From Siphonodentalium dalli (taxonomy: Eukaryota > Mollusca > Scaphopoda > Gadilida > Siphonodentaliidae): 64,000 nt of DNA. Below are positions 11,167-22,613 of this stretch, piece by piece. Position numbers and translations under genes: made by a program. The stretch lies in contig CP136065.1 of NCBI GenBank assembly GCA_032622095.1, positions 154,757,577 through 154,821,576 on the forward strand, written 5' to 3'. The notes below the pieces were generated by a model that was not told the DNA's origin, made no database searches, and was given only the letters and a program-made list of their open reading frames with translations. Position 1 is the stretch's first letter, and each line of letters starts with the position of its first letter.

Positions 11167-11633
11167 TTAAAGGTACTTAATCCGATCAGACGGTCCCCAT
11201 ACCTTCAAGATACAACAACAACAACATTTCTTCAAAATACGCTTTAGTTATCAGAAACGATTTATTGCAACAAAATACTGCTAACCACTGTCAACTTTGG
11301 TATAAAATTTCCCGAAACTTTTTATTTATCAACATTTTGTTCAACAAAATATTGCCGTATTATCACTAAAGTGTCACAAAATTTGACTGCATTACCACTT
11401 GATTTTAGAGTTATCCATCTTCATCTGCAATTTTGTCCGAGACCCTCCATTTGATCACGTGTTTCTGGGCCACATATTATTACACATCTCGAGAAATAAC
11501 AAACTTCAAAAATCGATATCTGATCACTCTGAGCTTTGATGGGTGGGTTCCTCGACTCGAATCAAATAATTTTTACCCCCGAAGCCAAAGAAATAGTAAT
11601 TTAGGAGCGTCTGATTGGATTGAGTACCTTTAA
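11167..11633. mobile_element. TTAA-flanked AGGTACT element, copy 1
   Basis: TTAA lies at both ends (11167-11170, 11630-11633), with inverted ends AGGTACTTAATCC and GGATTGAGTACCT. The interior contains (aac)n near 11214-11224, 'atcaacattttgttcaac' and 'gaagccaaagaaatagtaat'. Two other copies lie at 22614-23830 (interrupted) and 29112-29556 (opposite orientation). TTAA target and short inverted ends suggest piggyBac or Kolobok-type mobilisation. Confidence 0.75.
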
Positions 11634-11711
11634 AGTGTTTCTCTGACTGTTGTCAGCTTGTAGTATCTGAACAAGCCTTGATATGAACAATTGACCATTC
11701 CAATGTACACT

Positions 11712-11957
11712 TTAACCCTTTCATGACTGGAGCTTCCTGAAATTCTGTGAAAACCATGCGCCAATGCATTCTCTTATTTATATATGCGAGTCTCCCATAG
11801 AATACATTGGCCTAACAGTATTTACCTTGACCATGTAAGCCAGTGCATTCTCTTATGTATGTGAGGCTCCCTATGAGAGACTTGCATATATAAGAGAATG
11901 CACTGGCACAGGATATGTAATGATGCACCAGTACAGCTCCCGTCATGAAAGGGTTAA
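11712..11957. mobile_element. TTAACCCTTTCATGAC MITE, inside a duplicated ~80-bp flank
   Basis: TTAA at 11712-11715 and 11954-11957, ends ccctttcatgactggagc and, inverted, gctcccgtcatgaaaggg. Inside are pairs of inverted blocks of cattctcttatatatgcgag, giving a multi-hairpin structure. TTAA plus CCCTTT ends are piggyBac-like. The flanks 11636-11715 and 11958-12037 are direct copies of each other ('gaacaagcc' to 'ccattccaatgtacactttaa'), much longer than a target duplication and related to the TTAACCCTTTCTATAC family. Confidence 0.85.
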
Positions 11958-12361
11958 AGTGTTTCTCTTCCTGTTGACAGCTTTTAGTATCTGAACAAGC
12001 CTACATATGAACAATAGACCATTCCAATGTACACTTTAATGAGAGAATATATTCAGTGATAGAAAATATATTAAGATTAACCTAATCCAAGACTGTCAAA
12101 AGGTGCAGCCAAGAGTTTACCCTGGTAGGATCATATACACATGTATGATCGTTAGAGATATCAATAGAATCATCACACTTTACCCGGTTAACGCTTGAAA
12201 CGACCTGGCATTTTAAAAATACTATATATATTCGATCAGATGATGCAGTTATAGCAATGATGATTCAATGAAAGTCACGGATATAAGTAGGTTAATAGGT
12301 TAATCGAGTAAAGGTCTACTCAAGTGAAAACAAGTAAGAAAGTGTGTCAAAATAATATGCT

Positions 12362-12501
12362 TACTCTCATGTGCCTAATAATCGTGATGGCCTAATATAG
12401 TGATGGGTGAGGAAATAGGCTGAAATTAATAATAGTGATCATTGGGAATTTTCTCCAAAATTAATAATCATGCTGACACTATTATTAGGCACCTGAGAGT
12501 A
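12362..12501. mobile_element. 140-bp MITE with 20-bp inverted ends
   Basis: Left end tactctcatgtgcctaataa and right end its complement with one mismatch (attattaggcacctgagagta). TA is present at both outer edges. Only one copy seen here. Confidence 0.75.
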
Positions 12502-12509
12502 TGACAATT

Positions 12510-13380
12510 GACAAAGTGTCAACGTGTATCGTACTAATTTCACTTCAGCTTGTGAGATCTCAATATAAACTTAATCTGAATAACGCTAACCCAATATCCG
12601 GATAGCTAAACGATGTATTTTGCATGTTCGTGTGATCAAGACTGTTTCTAATATGCTGGTGACCCATGTGCAATGCACTTTAATACATCAGAAATATTAA
12701 TACTTCAACGTAAACCAGTCTGATCCTACCAATTTCACTAGCTGGTTTACATCGATTAAAACTTGGGACTATCATATGACAGGAAATGAAAGGGTCCACA
12801 AAGTGTAAGTTCTGTACTAGACATAATTACGTATTGTATCAAATGACCATTTTACCATGACTAACACATGGTCACTATGGAGTCGTAACCACTGACAAAT
12901 GTGGCATTATTCTGTCTGGGACAAGCAATACAGACGCCATAATGACCAATTAGTAATCAGGCGATGGAATCCAATACCCCGTGGAATAAGGGGCTAAGAT
13001 GAGTTATTCCCAATCGCACCTCTGATAGGTATTGATAAAACCAAGTCTACCAGGACACTCTATCCACATTGAATAATGGCAGTCTGGAACCTCGACATAT
13101 CACCCAATTACGTCACAACCCAACCATACCAACTTTAATGACAAAGAGAAATTGGTGGAGATAGGTCACTGCCTTTCTGATAATTTCCATATGGAGCAAG
13201 ACAGACGGGGTTATTGGCCTTTTAATAGAGAGCTATAAATATCAAAGAAAATTATCTTCTGAGACATTGGTTGGTTTCTAGTGTCCGTATATTATGCCTC
13301 GCCCACGGCGATATTCAGGGAAATGTCACGTGGGTGTAAATTCTCTCAGAGGAACATTATTTGGTGAAAATCTCATATTC
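12510..13380. other. Mostly unclassified sequence
   Basis: Contains a block at 12725-12755 that is the inverted counterpart of 14504-14540 (aaaccagctagtgaaattgg), so a repeat family is present in both places. An open frame beginning at 13294 (MPRPRRYSGKC...) follows an acceptor-like tggtttctag but runs straight into the MITE at 13384 with no good donor; not called. Confidence 0.4.
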
Positions 13381-13383
13381 TTA

Positions 13384-13798
13384 ACCAAGCCTACAAACAG
13401 TTTGCCCTCAGAGGACGAATTTAGTGATGCTACTAGTATATTGCACAGTGGCCTAGCATCACCAAATTCACCCTCTGAGGACTTCATTCTGCTTAGGCCT
13501 TATCTTCTGGGAAGTATCTATAGTCTCAAATTAACATTGTTATTAGTGACTTTTTCACTTCTGGGAAATTTCTATATCCCCCAATTTGCAGAAGATAAAA
13601 TGCATAATCGAGGAGGCTAAATGGGTAAACATCACCAACTTCAACTGGGGAACTTCAATCTGATGCGAGGTTTCCCATAGCAGTTGAGGTCTAAGCAGAA
13701 TAAAGTTCCAAGAGGGTGATGGTTTTCTAGCATCACTATATTCTCCCTCTGGGGACCTCATTCTGCAAATTACAGACACAATATTTGCAGACTTGTTC
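13384..13798. mobile_element. GGGTGAATTTAG-hairpin MITE, copy 3
   Basis: Both terminal hairpins are recognisable. The right end reads attctgcaaattacagac then acaatatttgcagac, the inverse of the left end of copy 1. Open frames 13294-13620 (+) and 13555-13779 (-) overlap it and are repeat-derived. Confidence 0.8.
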
Positions 13799-13833
13799 TT
13801 ATCCCTAGAAAAGTGACAACTTGTTTTTAGCTC

Positions 13834-14085
13834 TTAACCCTTTACCCAACAGAACGGCCCTGTGCCAATGCATTCTCTTATATATGCGAGGCGACCTATG
13901 GTCGACTCGCATATATAAGAGAATGCATTGGCACAGGGCATAACTGTAACCATCACAATGTGGTCAATGAGCCGGTTCCAATGATATCCATATTTGTATG
14001 GTTTTATTGAGACAGGCCCAAGATATTTTAGACTGTTGAAGCTTTATTTGGGCGTTTTTGGCCGGTTTGTTGGGTAAAGGGTTAA
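13834..14085. mobile_element. TTAACCCTTTACCCAAC variant MITE, copy 1
   Basis: TTAA on both sides; ends ccctttacccaacagaa and, inverted, ttgttgggtaaaggg. It shares the central hairpin (cattctcttatatatgcgag and complement, at 13872-13928) with the TTAACCCTTTCATGAC family but has different terminal and flanking sequence, so hairpin cores have been exchanged between families. The copy at 38764 is the inverted, longer form. Confidence 0.85.
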
Positions 14086-14368
14086 AGCTGGTGTATCTCT
14101 TCCCTGAATTTTCTTCATAAATGATAAGATGGCAGGAATTGAATGATAACACCTTTACAGACTCATTAGTTTATAATGCACACAAGCTTTAGGCCTCTTG
14201 TGAAGCTTTTTATTGAGTGAAATGACAATAGATGAAACACGTTTGAAGTTCAACATTTTGATGTCAGTGCAGGCTTGGGAATTCATGATGTACCGTAATA
14301 ATTAATGTCCTGAAAACAAGTTCATAGAAATGTAGTCCATGTTTCCTTCGATCTAAGTACGATTGCCA

Positions 14369-14985
14369 TACTCTTCTATAGCTGACTTTACATCCAGATC
14401 CAGTGGCGGGATTTTTCTTCAATTTTAAACGACTTTATCATACAAATCAATACCAAATGCTATATTTATCGGAAAGACTGATATGTAGTACTTACAGGTT
14501 TCCTTCGATGTAAACCAGCTAGTGAAATTGGTAGGGATAATATAAGTTTACGTCAAAGTAAGGTTACCTTACTCTTCTAAAGCTGACTTTACGCCAGATC
14601 CAGTGGTGGGAGTTTTCGTTAATTCTAATTGACTTTATCATACAAATCAATACCAAATGCTATATTTATCGGAAAGACTGCTCAATATCTTATGGTCATA
14701 ATGATTATTATAATCAAACTTTTATGATTAATTACACACAGAATGCCATGTAATTAGGAATAACTCAAGTTCAGTCTGTGTTTATTTACGATCAGAGAAG
14801 ACCCAAACTGTCACAAAGTAACTACTTTCAGTTGACAACTCTTGTAGAGTTCAGAACATATATAATCTTTTCTATGGAAGAAACCAGGTTTCTTTCACAT
14901 TTGTGACATTTTATTACCATTATTTGGTGATTTTGGATGAGTGGTACTTTACGTTTAAAGTCTGCTATAGAAGAGTAAGGCAACG
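14369..14985. mobile_element. Inverted-end element with internal 206-bp direct repeat
   Basis: The left end gccatactcttctatagctgac is inverted near 14958-14983 (gtctgctatagaagagtaagg). Inside, 14372-14480 and 14577-14688 are direct copies ending in the identical 'caataccaaatgctatattt' and 'atcggaaagactg'. Non-coding. Confidence 0.6.
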
Positions 14986-14987
14986 TA

Positions 14988-15126
14988 CATTAATGCCCTA
15001 ATTAATCGACTCCATAACCACAGCAGAGAGCTTTCCGATGAATGGCAACAAGCCATATTTCCGACTAAATCCTGAAAAGTTACCCATAATTATACTGTGG
15101 TTAAGGAGTCGAATAGAGCATTACTG
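14988..15126. mobile_element. CAGTAATGCCC foldback MITE, copy 3, internally deleted
   Basis: The ends are present (cattaatgccctaat and, inverted, agcattactg) with TA flanks, but most of the left arm between cagcaga and gagctttcc is gone. The right arm is intact. Confidence 0.85.
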
Positions 15127-15139
15127 TACTTCTTATAAA

Positions 15140-15375
15140 TTAATACTTTCTTTTCTAAATACTCATTGACCAGTAGTTCCATTAGGAAAAATTAAGATAA
15201 TAAGTTCAACAAATGACCAAGCAATTGATATAAATCCTTCTCCCCTGGTATTATCTTTTGGCCTGTCTGTCATCTGCTTACATTGCCTGAACAACACTCC
15301 AGACGGATAATAGAACATCCCAATGTATACTTTAATAATTGTGTGGGAGAAACCATTCAGTAAAGAAAGGGTTAT
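15140..15375. mobile_element. TTAACCCTTTCTATAC-family MITE, copy 1
   Basis: TTAA at the left, TTAT at the right; 'ctaaatactcattgaccagtag' near the left end and ccattcagtaaagaaagggtta at the right. Members lie at 16790, 24731, 29962, 34052 and 34938. They share TTAA + CCTTT ends with the other piggyBac-like families. Confidence 0.65.
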
Positions 15376-15389
15376 CACAGCCTCATGCA

Positions 15390-15602
15390 CAGTAAAGCCC
15401 TAAATAATTGACTCCTTAATTGCAACAGAATTATGGGTAATTTTTCAGGATTTAGTTGGAAATATGGCTTGTTGCAATTCATCGGAAAGCTCTTACTGAG
15501 AGCTTTCCGATGAATGGCAACAAGCCATATTTCCGACTAAATCCTAAAACATTACCCATAATTCTGCTGTGGTTAAGGAGTTGATTATTTCTGGCATTTC
15601 TG
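15390..15602. mobile_element. CAGTAATGCCC foldback MITE, copy 4
   Basis: 213-bp palindrome, cagtaaagccctaaataat to ggcatttctg, with TA on the right and CA on the left. Its right end lies only 20 bp from the exon at 15623-15718, just downstream of that exon's donor on the minus strand. Confidence 0.85.
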
Positions 15603-15622
15603 TATTAATAAAATAAACTTAC

Positions 15623-15718
15623 AAGCTTCAGCAGGTAGTTTCTCTGAGAGTAAATCTTTTGGCATACTTGTTCCTGGCAAGAATATAGCAGGAGATTCTG
15701 ACTGGCTGACACCGTTTA
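15623..15718 (-). CDS. Coding exon of minus-strand split gene (96 nt, phase 1-1)
   Basis: The minus strand has a strong pyrimidine tract and acceptor (tttatatttttcag), 96 open nucleotides, and a strong donor gtaagttta. Two leading bases, 31 codons, one trailing base. The peptide includes NGVSQSESPAIFLPGTSMP and KDLLSEKLPAEA: Ser/Pro/Leu-rich, no recognised domain. The other two frames contain stops or give worse matches to the phase rule. Splice-site quality and the shared phase with 25907, 36064 and 38551 are the evidence; function unknown. Confidence 0.75.
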
Positions 15719-15764
15719 CTGAAAAATATAAAGGAATATATAAATATAAATGCCAAGGAATATG

Positions 15765-16633
15765 TAACGAGATGGACTGTCGTCCGGTGCATACCCCCTC
15801 GTGGCATACCGCCTCGTGTGGGCATATCTATAACTTATGAGGGCTATACTCAGACAGATGGACCCAAACACCAGCATTTTCATATAAACAAAGATGAGTA
15901 ACTATAGAACAATAAAAACAATAACAAACATTTGAATGTGCCATTAAGTGTCCTTATAGTGGTGAACATCCATAAAAAATTTCATTGAGATCCGAGCATT
16001 ACTGTTCAAGTTATGAGCTGAACAGACATTGGATGGACCAAACAACCAATATTTCCAGATAAACAAAGATGAATAACTCTAGAATGGAAAAGCAGAACAG
16101 AACAATGGAACCCTCTATTGGATGTCCTCATAGTAGTGAACATCCATACCAAATTTCATTGAGATCCCAGCACAACTGTTGAAGTTACGACATGAACAGA
16201 CACCAGACGGACCAAAAAGCCAACATTTCCAGATAAACAAAGATGTATAACTCTAGAATGGAAAATCCGAACAAAACAATGGAACCCTCTTTTTAATCTC
16301 CTCATAGTAGTGAACATCCATACCAAATTTCATTGAGATCCCAGCACAACTGTTGAAGTTATGACATGAACAGACACCAGACAGACAAATCCAACATTTC
16401 AAGATAAACAAAGATGAATAACTCTAGAATGGAAAATCCGAACAAAACGATGTAACCATCTATTGAATGCCCTCATGGTAATGAAAAGCCATACAGAATT
16501 TCATTGAGATCCGAGCACTACTGTTCAAGTTATGACATGAACAGACATCGGACGGACGTACGGACGCACGGTACGACGGACGGACAGGTGCAAAACAGTA
16601 TACCCCCCTTTTTTAAAAAAGGGGGTATAATAA
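15765..16633. mobile_element. GACGGACGG element with tandem ~120-bp units
   Basis: Five or so units built on 'ccagataaacaaagatgaataactctagaatgg' (15880-16520), each ending 'caaatttcattgagatcc' and 'agcac(t)actgttgaagttatgac'. Then a run of gacggacg and a perfect terminal hairpin (16599-16629; tatacccccc paired with gggggtata). The same architecture as the AACAAGAGG elements; the start is degraded, so the left edge is approximate. Confidence 0.7.
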
Positions 16634-16789
16634 ACATCATATGGACAAAATGTCTGTCCTGGTTGTAACTTTTAACGCTTTGAAAATGGAATACTGATTG
16701 ATGAGTTCTGCATTCCCTTTGATTCATTTGAAGGGTTGGCAACTAATTAAGTTCAATTGACCGTCTATAAAGTTAGGTTTGCAGCTGAC

Positions 16790-16970
16790 CTTTTAATAAT
16801 TAAATACTTATAGTGAGTACATGTTCGCTCAATTGGGAAATATTTAGATAAAAGTTCAACAAGCAGCCTACATGTTATCAAACCATTCCCTCAAAATGAT
16901 TGAAGATGACTTCTGTCTTTTATAACAGAATGGGAGAATCCATTCAATCATTCAGTAATGAAAGGATTAA
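16790..16970. mobile_element. TTAACCCTTTCTATAC-family MITE, partial copy
   Basis: Right end gaatgggagaatccattcaa ... aaaggattaa matches copies at 15140 and 30160; left part is diverged. Confidence 0.45.
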
Positions 16971-17029
16971 TGGGACCCAAGGCACACGCTGTGGGTAAAT
17001 GCGCAAAAAAATATAAAAGTCTAGAAACA

Positions 17030-17290
17030 TCGTCACTAAGAAGAACATGGAGAAATATATCAACTTTGTTCTTATATTAATTTATTGATAGTAATCCAAT
17101 AACAACAAAAAATTTGCATGTTGAAACTTGTTATGTAAACAAACTGTCACAGTGATTTTGTCAAAAAACATTGCTAATCATGTAAAAAGTTCAAATATTT
17201 TAGTCAAAATATGATTTTAAGAATATTTTTCAATGCTTTGACCTTTTCCAATGTTTACAGTAAAGTTTTGATTAAACTTTAGGCCAAATA
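17030..17290. repeat. Dispersed repeat, inverted relative to 54540-54845
   Basis: tgtttacagtaaagttttgatt here corresponds to the complement of tttatcaaaacttgatggtaaaca near 54607, and the match continues through an oligo-A/T interior (atgttcttcttngtg-type block at the far end). Old, diverged pair of one family. Confidence 0.5.
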
Positions 17291-17679
17291 AAAATATATA
17301 ACTGTGTTTATGGTGACATGCAAGAAAAAAACATGGGTGGGGGGTGGCTTTTCATTTTATTTTATTTTTTCATACTATTTTCAACTTTGCTCCAAATAAA
17401 TGTGAATACCACCAAGACTGCTAGGTTCTGTAACATTTTTAGCTTTTGTTTACATAACAAAGCATATGAACTTGGCAATAACAGACTATTCATGCGCTAT
17501 TTATGATTTGTGTATGAAGTTATTTAAAGAACAAAGTCTGACTACTGGTATATTTACCACCGAGTGTAAGAATAATATAGCGCAAAACTTAAAATTACTT
17601 CCATCATATACGGAGTGTCCATCAGTCTTCTCCATTTAAAACACCACCAGGGAACATTTTAAAGTTCTCTGACACCACA

Positions 17680-17900
17680 AACACAACCTGAAGTTTGATT
17701 CGACTGTGATCTACTTGATGTGTGGTATAATTTCCAGTTTAACACCACATACGATGAGCCCATTTTACATGGAAATAAATCGGTTTACATGGATAATAAA
17801 ATGGGACGCACACACTCATTTTGAAAATCAATATAATGAAAATGATCGGGGCTCTGGAATAGGGTCAGGTGGGTCACCAGAAACACAGATTTTTTTTTTA
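17680..17900. repeat. Dispersed repeat, direct copy of 25570-25780
   Basis: Both contain aagtttgattc, 'tccattttatatggaaat'-like sequence and end with a tgggtcaccagaaacacag block followed by oligo-T. Roughly 75% alike by eye. The open frame at 17706-17927 lies within it. Confidence 0.7.
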
Positions 17901-17939
17901 GTTGGCCTTAGTATTTTATTGGACTAATTAGACATTTAT

Positions 17940-19290
17940 CAGTAAAAGTAGTGTTTAAATATTAAACATGGTTTTGGACATGCAAAATTTCATTATTGGA
18001 GAGTTATTAAAGACATATTATGGACTTGTTCGAGTGCGACAAAGTTGTAAGTTTGTTCTCAGGCTATATGCCAACCTGGGGAATGTAGCATTCTACTAAC
18101 ATCACCGAAAAATTCAAAGAAATTGATCGTACCACTCCATAGAAAACAGTCAGAACTATATATGCTCAATTGTAAATATTTACACCTCAATTCGGGACGC
18201 AACAATCGGCAACAAACTAACGCAAACGATTTCGCCATCCAGAGTAATTGCATTTAATTAATATATACCATAAGGCCAAACAAAAAAAGTATTTTGATTC
18301 TCGGGCAATTTTTTTGAGAATCGATGAGGGAGCGAGGGTTTTATTTTTATTTTTTATTTTTGTTATGGGATAATGCCCATAGTTAGCATGGGTTATTATA
18401 ACTTCCCAGGTTAAGAAAATGTAAGGAGAACATTGTTTTGTATAAACTAATGAATTCCACTATAAAGAATTACCAATTATCACATTGTACTACCCGTACA
18501 TTAAATATAAATAAAGAATGACATAAATATGACATTGTACTATCCTACATCATATAGCCTATTATAGGATTTACCAGAATGATATATATATACAATGTAT
18601 ATTTCAAATTACTATTGTTGATATATTTGAAATATGTATGTACCTTTTATAGTATATATCTATTTATATCTATCTATATACTTTAATATTTATCCATCTA
18701 TACTATAGTAACTATACATGCTAGCCATAAAAACTTCAAATATTATTATATTAAACCAGCAAACACATCGCCATTACTTGGGGTTTGGGCAGCTTGTGGT
18801 GACAATATACCTGGTAGTTATCTTGCCTAGTGTCTGTTTTTTGAATACTAACACATACACCATTGTATGTCTATAATATTTGATGTTTGAAACAAATAAA
18901 TTATGTTTTCTAGTTTCCTATTTTCGTGTTATCATGACAGCTTCGGTCAAATTGAAATTCGTAATAAAATGGTTCAACGAGGGCCATTTTTCCAGACGAG
19001 GCTATGCCCGAGAATCAAAACCCTTTTTTTTTTTGGGCCTAAGAGATATACCATAAGAGTGATGGTGTGTGTTGTCAATTTTGATTAATATTCATAAAAA
19101 TAACTACTTTGAGCAAGATTATTCTCCATTTCTATTTGAACACCCTACCTACGGGAGTGTTTCACGTCACTTTAATAATGAAAATATGAACAAATTCAAT
19201 CTATTTTTGTATGTACTTGTTGATAGCATTTTACAGACATTTATATTATTTCACATGAACCCATTCGAAGGCTTTGTGTCCCTTAAAAGG
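17940..19290. other. AT-rich dispersed repeats, no gene
   Basis: Blocks near 18060-18250 and 19030-19180 are diverged relatives of the repeat at 20930-21395 (gtgttgtcaattttgattaa, 'ttcataaaaataactacttt'). Tracts of tata/tcta repeats lie at 18570-18720. No coding exon found. Confidence 0.5.
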
Positions 19291-19291
19291 G

Positions 19292-19547
19292 TTAACCCTT
19301 CCATGCCTGGAGCTTCCTGAAAGTTTGCGGAAACCCTGTGTCAATGTATTCTCTTATATATGTGTGTCTCTCAAAGGAAGCCTCGAATATATTAGAGAAT
19401 ACATTGGCCTAACAATATTTACCTTGACCATGTAAGCAAGTGCATTTTCTTATATATGTGAGTCTCCCTACTCACACATATAAGAGAATGCTTTGGCACA
19501 GGATCTTTAATGCTGCACCAGCGCAGCTCCCATCAAGAAAGTGTTAA
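19292..19547. mobile_element. TTAACCCTTTCATGAC MITE, copy
   Basis: TTAA at both ends; two internal inverted hairpin pairs around cattctcttatatatg. Right terminus decayed (atcaagaaagtgttaa). Confidence 0.8.
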
Positions 19548-19914
19548 AGCTGTTGTTGAACTTATTAGCTGAACATCTCTACAATTGAATCCTCGGTCTG
19601 TCTTCCATTTCAACACAAATGGTATGAACTACTTTAATATTAGCAGTAAAGTCCCTCCCCTGTGGGTGTTTTATATTCATAGCATTTCCTCGGATGCTAT
19701 CCAGACATGTTGATGATTATGCTCTTCAATTAGTTCCAACCGTTATTTCTAGTCAGCGAATAAGCATTTAATTGAAAACGATGGCCCAGACTTGCTCGGT
19801 CAACTTGGGTCAGTTCACCGATATAAACAAATTCTCTATCAGCATGCAGGAACACTTTCAGTACTTATCAGATGCCACTCACAAGTTCATAAAGGCATAT
19901 TGTGTACTTATTTC

Positions 19915-20598
19915 TAGGGTTGCAACAATTCAGAACTTCATGGTGCGATGCTAATCGCGATTTTGCTATCACGATGTGATGCGCATCGCTATGCAAATTT
20001 TTGGCAACTGACAGCTGTGAAAACTAGATGAACCACTTAATCATTTGTATATACAGTAATGCCCTTAATAATCGACTCCTTAACCACAGCAAAATTATGG
20101 GTAACTTTTCAGGATAAAGTCGGAAATATGGCTTGTTGCCATTCATCGGAAAGCTCTGAGAGAATTATGGGTAACTTTTCAGGATTGAGAGCTTTCCGAT
20201 GAATGGCAACAAGCCATATTTTCGACTAAATCCTGAAAAGTTACCCCTCATTCTGCTGTGGTTAAGGAGTCGATTATTTAGGGCATTACTGTATATATAT
20301 ATAATCATATGTATATTCTCATCAGTGTTCATTTTCATTGAAGTAAATTATAAGACCTAACTAAAATGACCAAAATGCATGGCCAGGTATTAGAAGTAGA
20401 CTATAATAGATAATACAGTCACCAGATCAACCCAAATGGGAAATTTTGAGAGGAAAAGTTTGAATCTTTGACTATTTAAAACTCTGCATATGTACAAGAA
20501 TTGTTTTTGCATCGCATCACACCCTCCCAATACAATGCATTGCATCGTGAACTTTATAACGGAATGCATCAGAATCGCGATGAATCATGGCAGCCCTA
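19915..20598. mobile_element. hAT-type element with 8-bp target duplication
   Basis: Ends TAGGGTTGC... and, inverted, TAGGGCTGC (684 bp). Flanks are CTTATTTC (19907-19914) and CTTGTTTC (20599-20606), 7 of 8 identical, as for a hAT duplication. Removing it restores tgtgtacttatttcagtgat, which matches the uninterrupted relative near 20963. Subterminal GCGAT/ATCGC motifs cluster at both ends. It contains a later foldback MITE (20054-20291) and no transposase. Confidence 0.85.
20054..20291. mobile_element. CAGTAATGCCC foldback MITE, copy 5, nested in hAT
   Basis: TA-flanked. Near the centre an extra copy of agaattatgggtaacttttc (20160-20184) has been inserted into the left arm, apparently by template switching. 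Younger than the surrounding hAT element. Confidence 0.9.
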
Positions 20599-20606
20599 CT
20601 TGTTTC

Positions 20607-21395
20607 AGTGATTCAACTGATAAGTGAATACCCAGACACTTTGCGCACTGAAAGGGTATAGTATTTCACTAATATTGATTTATACATAAGAATAAAGTTG
20701 TGTGTTGTCAATTTGGATATAAAATTTATGAAAATAACTATTTTATTATATATTCCCATTCAATCACGCAGCATTGTTCCATATCACTTCAAGTCCATAT
20801 AGTGCATATTTGAGAGAGATAAAGAGATAGACCAGTACAGAAAGACCAATCAAAATATGCATAAATTCAGGAAATTCGATTCAGAATCTTTCGTCTGATT
20901 CGATTCAATTGGAAATCGGTTTCCCTGGTTCAAAGTATTCTTTTAAAGACATATTATGTACTTATATCAGTGAATCAAACTGATAAGTGAGTACTCAGAC
21001 ACTTCACCTACAGAAAGAATGTAGCATTCAACTAAACGTTACTATAAAGAATTACAGCCACTCCAATCGTACATTTTCAGAAAACACAATGTCGGAATAT
21101 GCACAATTGTGAACAAATAAACCTCAGGTTAGGACGAATTTTCGCCAATAAACAAACGACAATGCTTCTTCCTCCAGTGAGAGTCACTACATATAACTTA
21201 TACATAAGAATGAAGTTGTGTGCTATCAACTTGGATTTTATAATTTATGAAAATAACTACTTTATTATATATTCCCATTAAATCACGCAGCGTTGTCCCA
21301 CATCACTTCAAGTGCATATAATGCATATTTGAGAAGGATAAAGAGATAGAACAGTACAGAAAGGCCAATCGAGATATATGCATAAATTCAGGCCT
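20607..21395. repeat. Two direct copies of a ~280-430-bp dispersed repeat
   Basis: 20607-20875 and 20963-21395 share 'tattatatattcccatt', 'aatcacgcagc', 'catatttgaga' and 'gataaagagatag' in the same order. The second copy has about 160 bp of extra sequence in the middle. Non-coding. Confidence 0.75.
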
Positions 21396-21607
21396 TAAGG
21401 CCATCCAAAATCAATTATTCGTTTCTCAAGAAATCCATCACTTAATTTTGAGAGACTCATTGATTTTTTTTATTGTACATGTACATGTATGTAATTTGTA
21501 CGAAATGAAATACCATGGCGATTGCTTCTATTAACATGAATGGTTCAGAGTTGTGAAAAGCTAAACAAGCATACTGGCAAGGCCGCCGGAGCAGGGGGAA
21601 GATGGGA

Positions 21608-21722
21608 CCCCCCCCCCCCCCCATTGTCCTCAGTCCTCAGATGATGCTGATGAATAATGATGATGATGATGAAAATGATGATGATGACGACGATGATGAT
21701 GATGGGGATGTTGATGATGATG
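21608..21722. repeat. Poly-C run and GAT/ATG microsatellite
   Basis: Fifteen C residues at 21608-21622, then an imperfect (gat)n block to 21722. Apparent Asp-rich and His-rich open frames on either strand come from this tract. Confidence 0.95.
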
Positions 21723-21783
21723 TAAGTGACCCCATTGTATATATGTATATATCCATGTTCTGCATAATTTGCAGCATTGACAA

Positions 21784-21992
21784 TAAACCCTTTCAGTGCC
21801 AAGTCCGATTTTTGTATCAACCCACTTGATCACTTTTCAAATTTATTGATTATAATAATGGGATACATTGATGGAAAGAGCTCTTAGAGCTCTTTCCATC
21901 AATGTATCACATTATTATAATCAATAAATTTGAAAAATGATCAAGGAAATATGGGTTGATACAAAAATCGGACTTGGCACTGAAAGGGTTAA
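21784..21992. mobile_element. TTAACCCTTTCAGTGCC foldback MITE, complete
   Basis: Nearly perfect palindrome of 209 bp, centre agagctcttagagctct near 21888. Ends aaaccctttcagtgccaag and, inverted, cttggcactgaaagggttaa. TTAA present at the right, taaa at the left. Arms of about 100 bp would form a long cruciform or an RNA hairpin. Confidence 0.9.
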
Positions 21993-22613
21993 AGCATTCA
22001 TTCATTCAGGCACACTTGCCCATTGCAGGACTCCAATCTGTCCATGTATAAGCTTGTAAATGCCACAATCACACCTCCATCCTACCCATTTGAACCCAGA
22101 TGGTACTTAGTGGTGTCAGTTATAACTTATAGATAAACATCATGGTGAATTCTAATGCAAGATATCTGGTACTAAGTAGTTGTCTGAAAAAAAAAATAGA
22201 CTGACACAATCAAGTGTTAATTGGCAAATTCTTAATAATAAGATTAAGCTATGATTCGTCTAGCTTTATAATTTTACTATACTAACAATGCCATTCTATG
22301 ATGCACGTTATAAGTCCAGTGCCTCATGGGTGCTACCCCCCCCCCCCCCCCCCCCCCCCCGACCATTCATCTTCTGGCAACCCTGCATACTGGCCTCAGA
22401 AGTAGACCAAGAGTACAGTAATGCCCTAAATAATACATATTATATTATTATAAAATGGTAACCTTGTCTGTTGTTTAGTTGAAAATCACTTAACAGACAG
22501 CCCACAATCAAACCAATTTATTAAATAATGATAAAGATAAACCTTTAAACAGTGAGGATTTGGTCAAAGAGGGTGATGGCTGTATATTCTTATAAACATT
22601 AGTCAAAATTGAT
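21993..22613. other. No gene; 25-bp poly-C tract
   Basis: Homopolymer of 25 C residues at 22336-22360. A 19-bp fragment of the CAGTAATGCCC MITE end lies at 22416-22434. Nothing else supported. Confidence 0.6.

Noticed and set aside
21602-21833. Asp-rich and His-rich frames
   Set aside because: Produced by the GAT microsatellite and the poly-C tract.
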